From: Aquificaceae bacterium
GTDB lineage: Bacteria > Aquificota > Aquificia > Aquificales > Aquificaceae
DNA length: 22,401 nt
NCBI GenBank assembly: GCA_015492115.1
Contig: WGFS01000002.1
Location: 1-22,401 of the forward strand
Reading direction: 5' to 3'
Below the pieces are notes generated by a model. It saw only the letters and a program-made list of their open reading frames with translations, was not told the origin of the DNA and searched no databases. Shown here in pieces: positions 21,134-22,401 of this stretch. A program made the translations under genes and the position numbers. How positions within the stretch are numbered: the first letter of the stretch is position 1; the number at the start of each line of letters is the position of its first letter.

Positions 21134-22401
21134 CTAAGTTCTTCACCTCTTTTGCGTAAGTCTCTATGAACTCTCTCCTCGGCTCAACCTGCTCCCCCAT
21201 GAGGATTGTGAATATCCTGTCCGCCTCAACCGCATCCTCTACCCTGACCCTCACGAGCCTCCTAGTCTTGGGATCCATCGTCGTCTCCCAGAGCTGTTCG
21301 GGGTTCATCTCACCGAGACCCTTGTATCTCTGTATTTCCATACCGCTCTTGACAAGCTCCATCAGGGTATCGTAGATCTCCTTCAGGTTTGAGACCTTCC
21401 TCGTCCTTGATTCGTAACCCACCACCACGGGAAGGTGGACGTGTATTCCCTCAAGAACCTGCTTGTAGGAGAGGGAAGAGAGGAAGTCCGCATCAATTAT
21501 CACCCTTGTTCCCAGCCTGTCATCGTGGAGGATTATGTCGTAAGCACCCTCAAAGTCATCGTACCTCGTGTCAATCCTGTAATCGGTCAGCTCCTCTCCC
21601 ATCATATGAACTATCTCCCTCACCCTGTTCGCGCTTCTGAGATCATCCTCAACCACCCTGTGGGTAAGGAGAAAGTTAACTATGTCCTCTCCCTTACTCT
21701 TAACGAGTGCCCTGTAGCTGTCCTCATACTCCTTAAGCTCTCTTAAGACCTTCAGGAGCTCCTCTCCCCTGAACTCTCTGCCTACGGAGTCCTTGATGTA
21801 GGCGTTTTCTCTGAGCATATCCTGGAGGAAAGAGTCAAGCTCTCTGTCGTCCTTAACATACATCTCCTTCCTGCCCTTCTTGACCTTGTACAGGGGAGGG
21901 AGTGCTATGTAAACGTAGCCGTTCTCTATTAGCTGGGGCATGAACCTGTAGAAGAAGGTGAGGAGGAGCGTCCTTATGTGGGACCCGTCTATGTCCGCAT
22001 CGGTCATGAGTATGACCTTGTGATACCTCAGCTTTGAAAGGTCAAGCTCCTCTCCTATACCGCAACCGAGTGCACTCACTATCGCCTTGACCTCTTCGTT
22101 TGCGAGAACCTTGTCTATCCTCGCCTTCTCAACGTTTATTATCTTACCCCGGAGGGGTAGTATAGCCTGAAAACGCCTGTCTCTCGCCTGCTTTGCGGAA
22201 CCTCCCGCGGAGTCTCCCTCAACTATGAATATCTCGCACTTCTCGGGGTCTTTCTCGGAGCAGTCCGCCAGCTTCCCGGGGAGTATGCCGTCCTCAAGGG
22301 GAGACTTCCTCCTTACGAGCTCCTTAGCCTTCTTGGCAGCCTCCCTCGCCAGCGCAGCCTCTATAGCCTTCTCAACTATGAGCTTTAGAACCTCCTTGTT
22401 C
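21126..22401 (-). CDS. gyrB: DNA gyrase subunit B (C-terminal part, 5' end beyond window edge)
   Basis: The last 424 codons of the ATPase/TOPRIM subunit of a type II topoisomerase; the frame is open to the right edge, so the N-terminal ATPase domain lies outside. TOPRIM motifs are complete: EGDSAGGSAKQ with the catalytic Glu, PLRGKIINVEKAR, and the metal-binding TDADIDGSHIRTLLLTFFYR. The tail QRYKGLGEMNPEQLWETTMDP is the conserved GyrB C-terminal signature. An insert-like region (about 40 to 180 residues after the DxD motif) with many charged residues is usual for bacterial GyrB. ParE is the alternative, but the GDSAGGSAKQARDRRFQAILPLRGK wording and the presence of one gene favour gyrase. Confidence 0.93.
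   Translation of the reverse strand, partial: NKEVLKLIVEKAIEAALAREAAKKAKELVRRKSPLEDGILPGKLADCSEKDPEKCEIFIVEGDSAGGSAKQARDRRFQAILPLRGKIINVEKARIDKVLANEEVKAIVSALGCGIGEELDLSKLRYHKVILMTDADIDGSHIRTLLLTFFYRFMPQLIENGYVYIALPPLYKVKKGRKEMYVKDDRELDSFLQDMLRENAYIKDSVGREFRGEELLKVLRELKEYEDSYRALVKSKGEDIVNFLLTHRVVEDDLRSANRVREIVHMMGEELTDYRIDTRYDDFEGAYDIILHDDRLGTRVIIDADFLSSLSYKQVLEGIHVHLPVVVGYESRTRKVSNLKEIYDTLMELVKSGMEIQRYKGLGEMNPEQLWETTMDPKTRRLVRVRVEDAVEADRIFTILMGEQVEPRREFIETYAKEVKNLDV

Overview
The window reads as chromosomal DNA from a chemolithotrophic thermophile, most likely of the Aquificaceae (Aquifex/Hydrogenobacter/Hydrogenivirga type). This rests on general impressions, not on a marker search: heavy use of AGG/AGA for Arg and ATA for Ile, very charged Lys/Glu-rich proteins, extreme gene packing, sulfur-handling genes, and unrelated housekeeping genes strung together in short operons. 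No rRNA, tRNA, insertion sequence, CRISPR array or prophage was seen, and no stretch above 300 bases lacks a gene.

Layout. 1-1916 (+): 3' part of a CzcA/CusA-type RND metal-efflux pump overlapping an unknown membrane protein. 1947-4671 (+): an AT-richer block holding an ArsR-family regulator, a textbook promoter overlaid by two inverted repeats, a small possibly thioredoxin-like protein, an ETHE1/CstB-type persulfide dioxygenase and an MFS transporter. This looks like a self-contained reactive-sulfur response unit. 4761-10125 (+): GYD-domain protein, IspG (isoprenoid synthesis), FliN (flagellar switch), ArgS, a SPOR-domain membrane protein and a TPR/SPOR lipoprotein. 10098-12454 (-): FolD and CysS. 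12481-13951 (+): a six-helix membrane protein with coiled coil and GAF-like tail, followed 4 bases later by a TusA-DUF3343 fusion. 13953-16195 (-): HisS and GAPDH. 16239-18060 (-): RF2 (PrfB), a CopZ-like metallochaperone and a DksA/TraR-type zinc-finger protein. 18121-20304 (+): class A penicillin-binding protein. 20294-22401 (-): tandem UspA protein and the C-terminal part of GyrB, cut by the window edge.

How the pieces relate. Two loci concern sulfane sulfur. In the first, an ArsR-type repressor lacking the classical metal-site residues but carrying cysteines probably controls persulfide oxidation and export. In the second, a two-domain sulfur-carrier protein is coupled to a sensor-like membrane protein. 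The remaining genes are ordinary translation, one-carbon, glycolysis/gluconeogenesis and envelope functions.

Expression signals are notable. Several first genes of transcription units have a TATAAT-like box only 6-11 bases before the start codon and no Shine-Dalgarno sequence, suggesting leaderless or nearly leaderless mRNAs. The dksA-like/PBP gap carries two opposed -10 boxes fused into a perfect 12-bp palindrome. All three convergent gene pairs overlap or nearly touch, leaving no room for an intergenic terminator.
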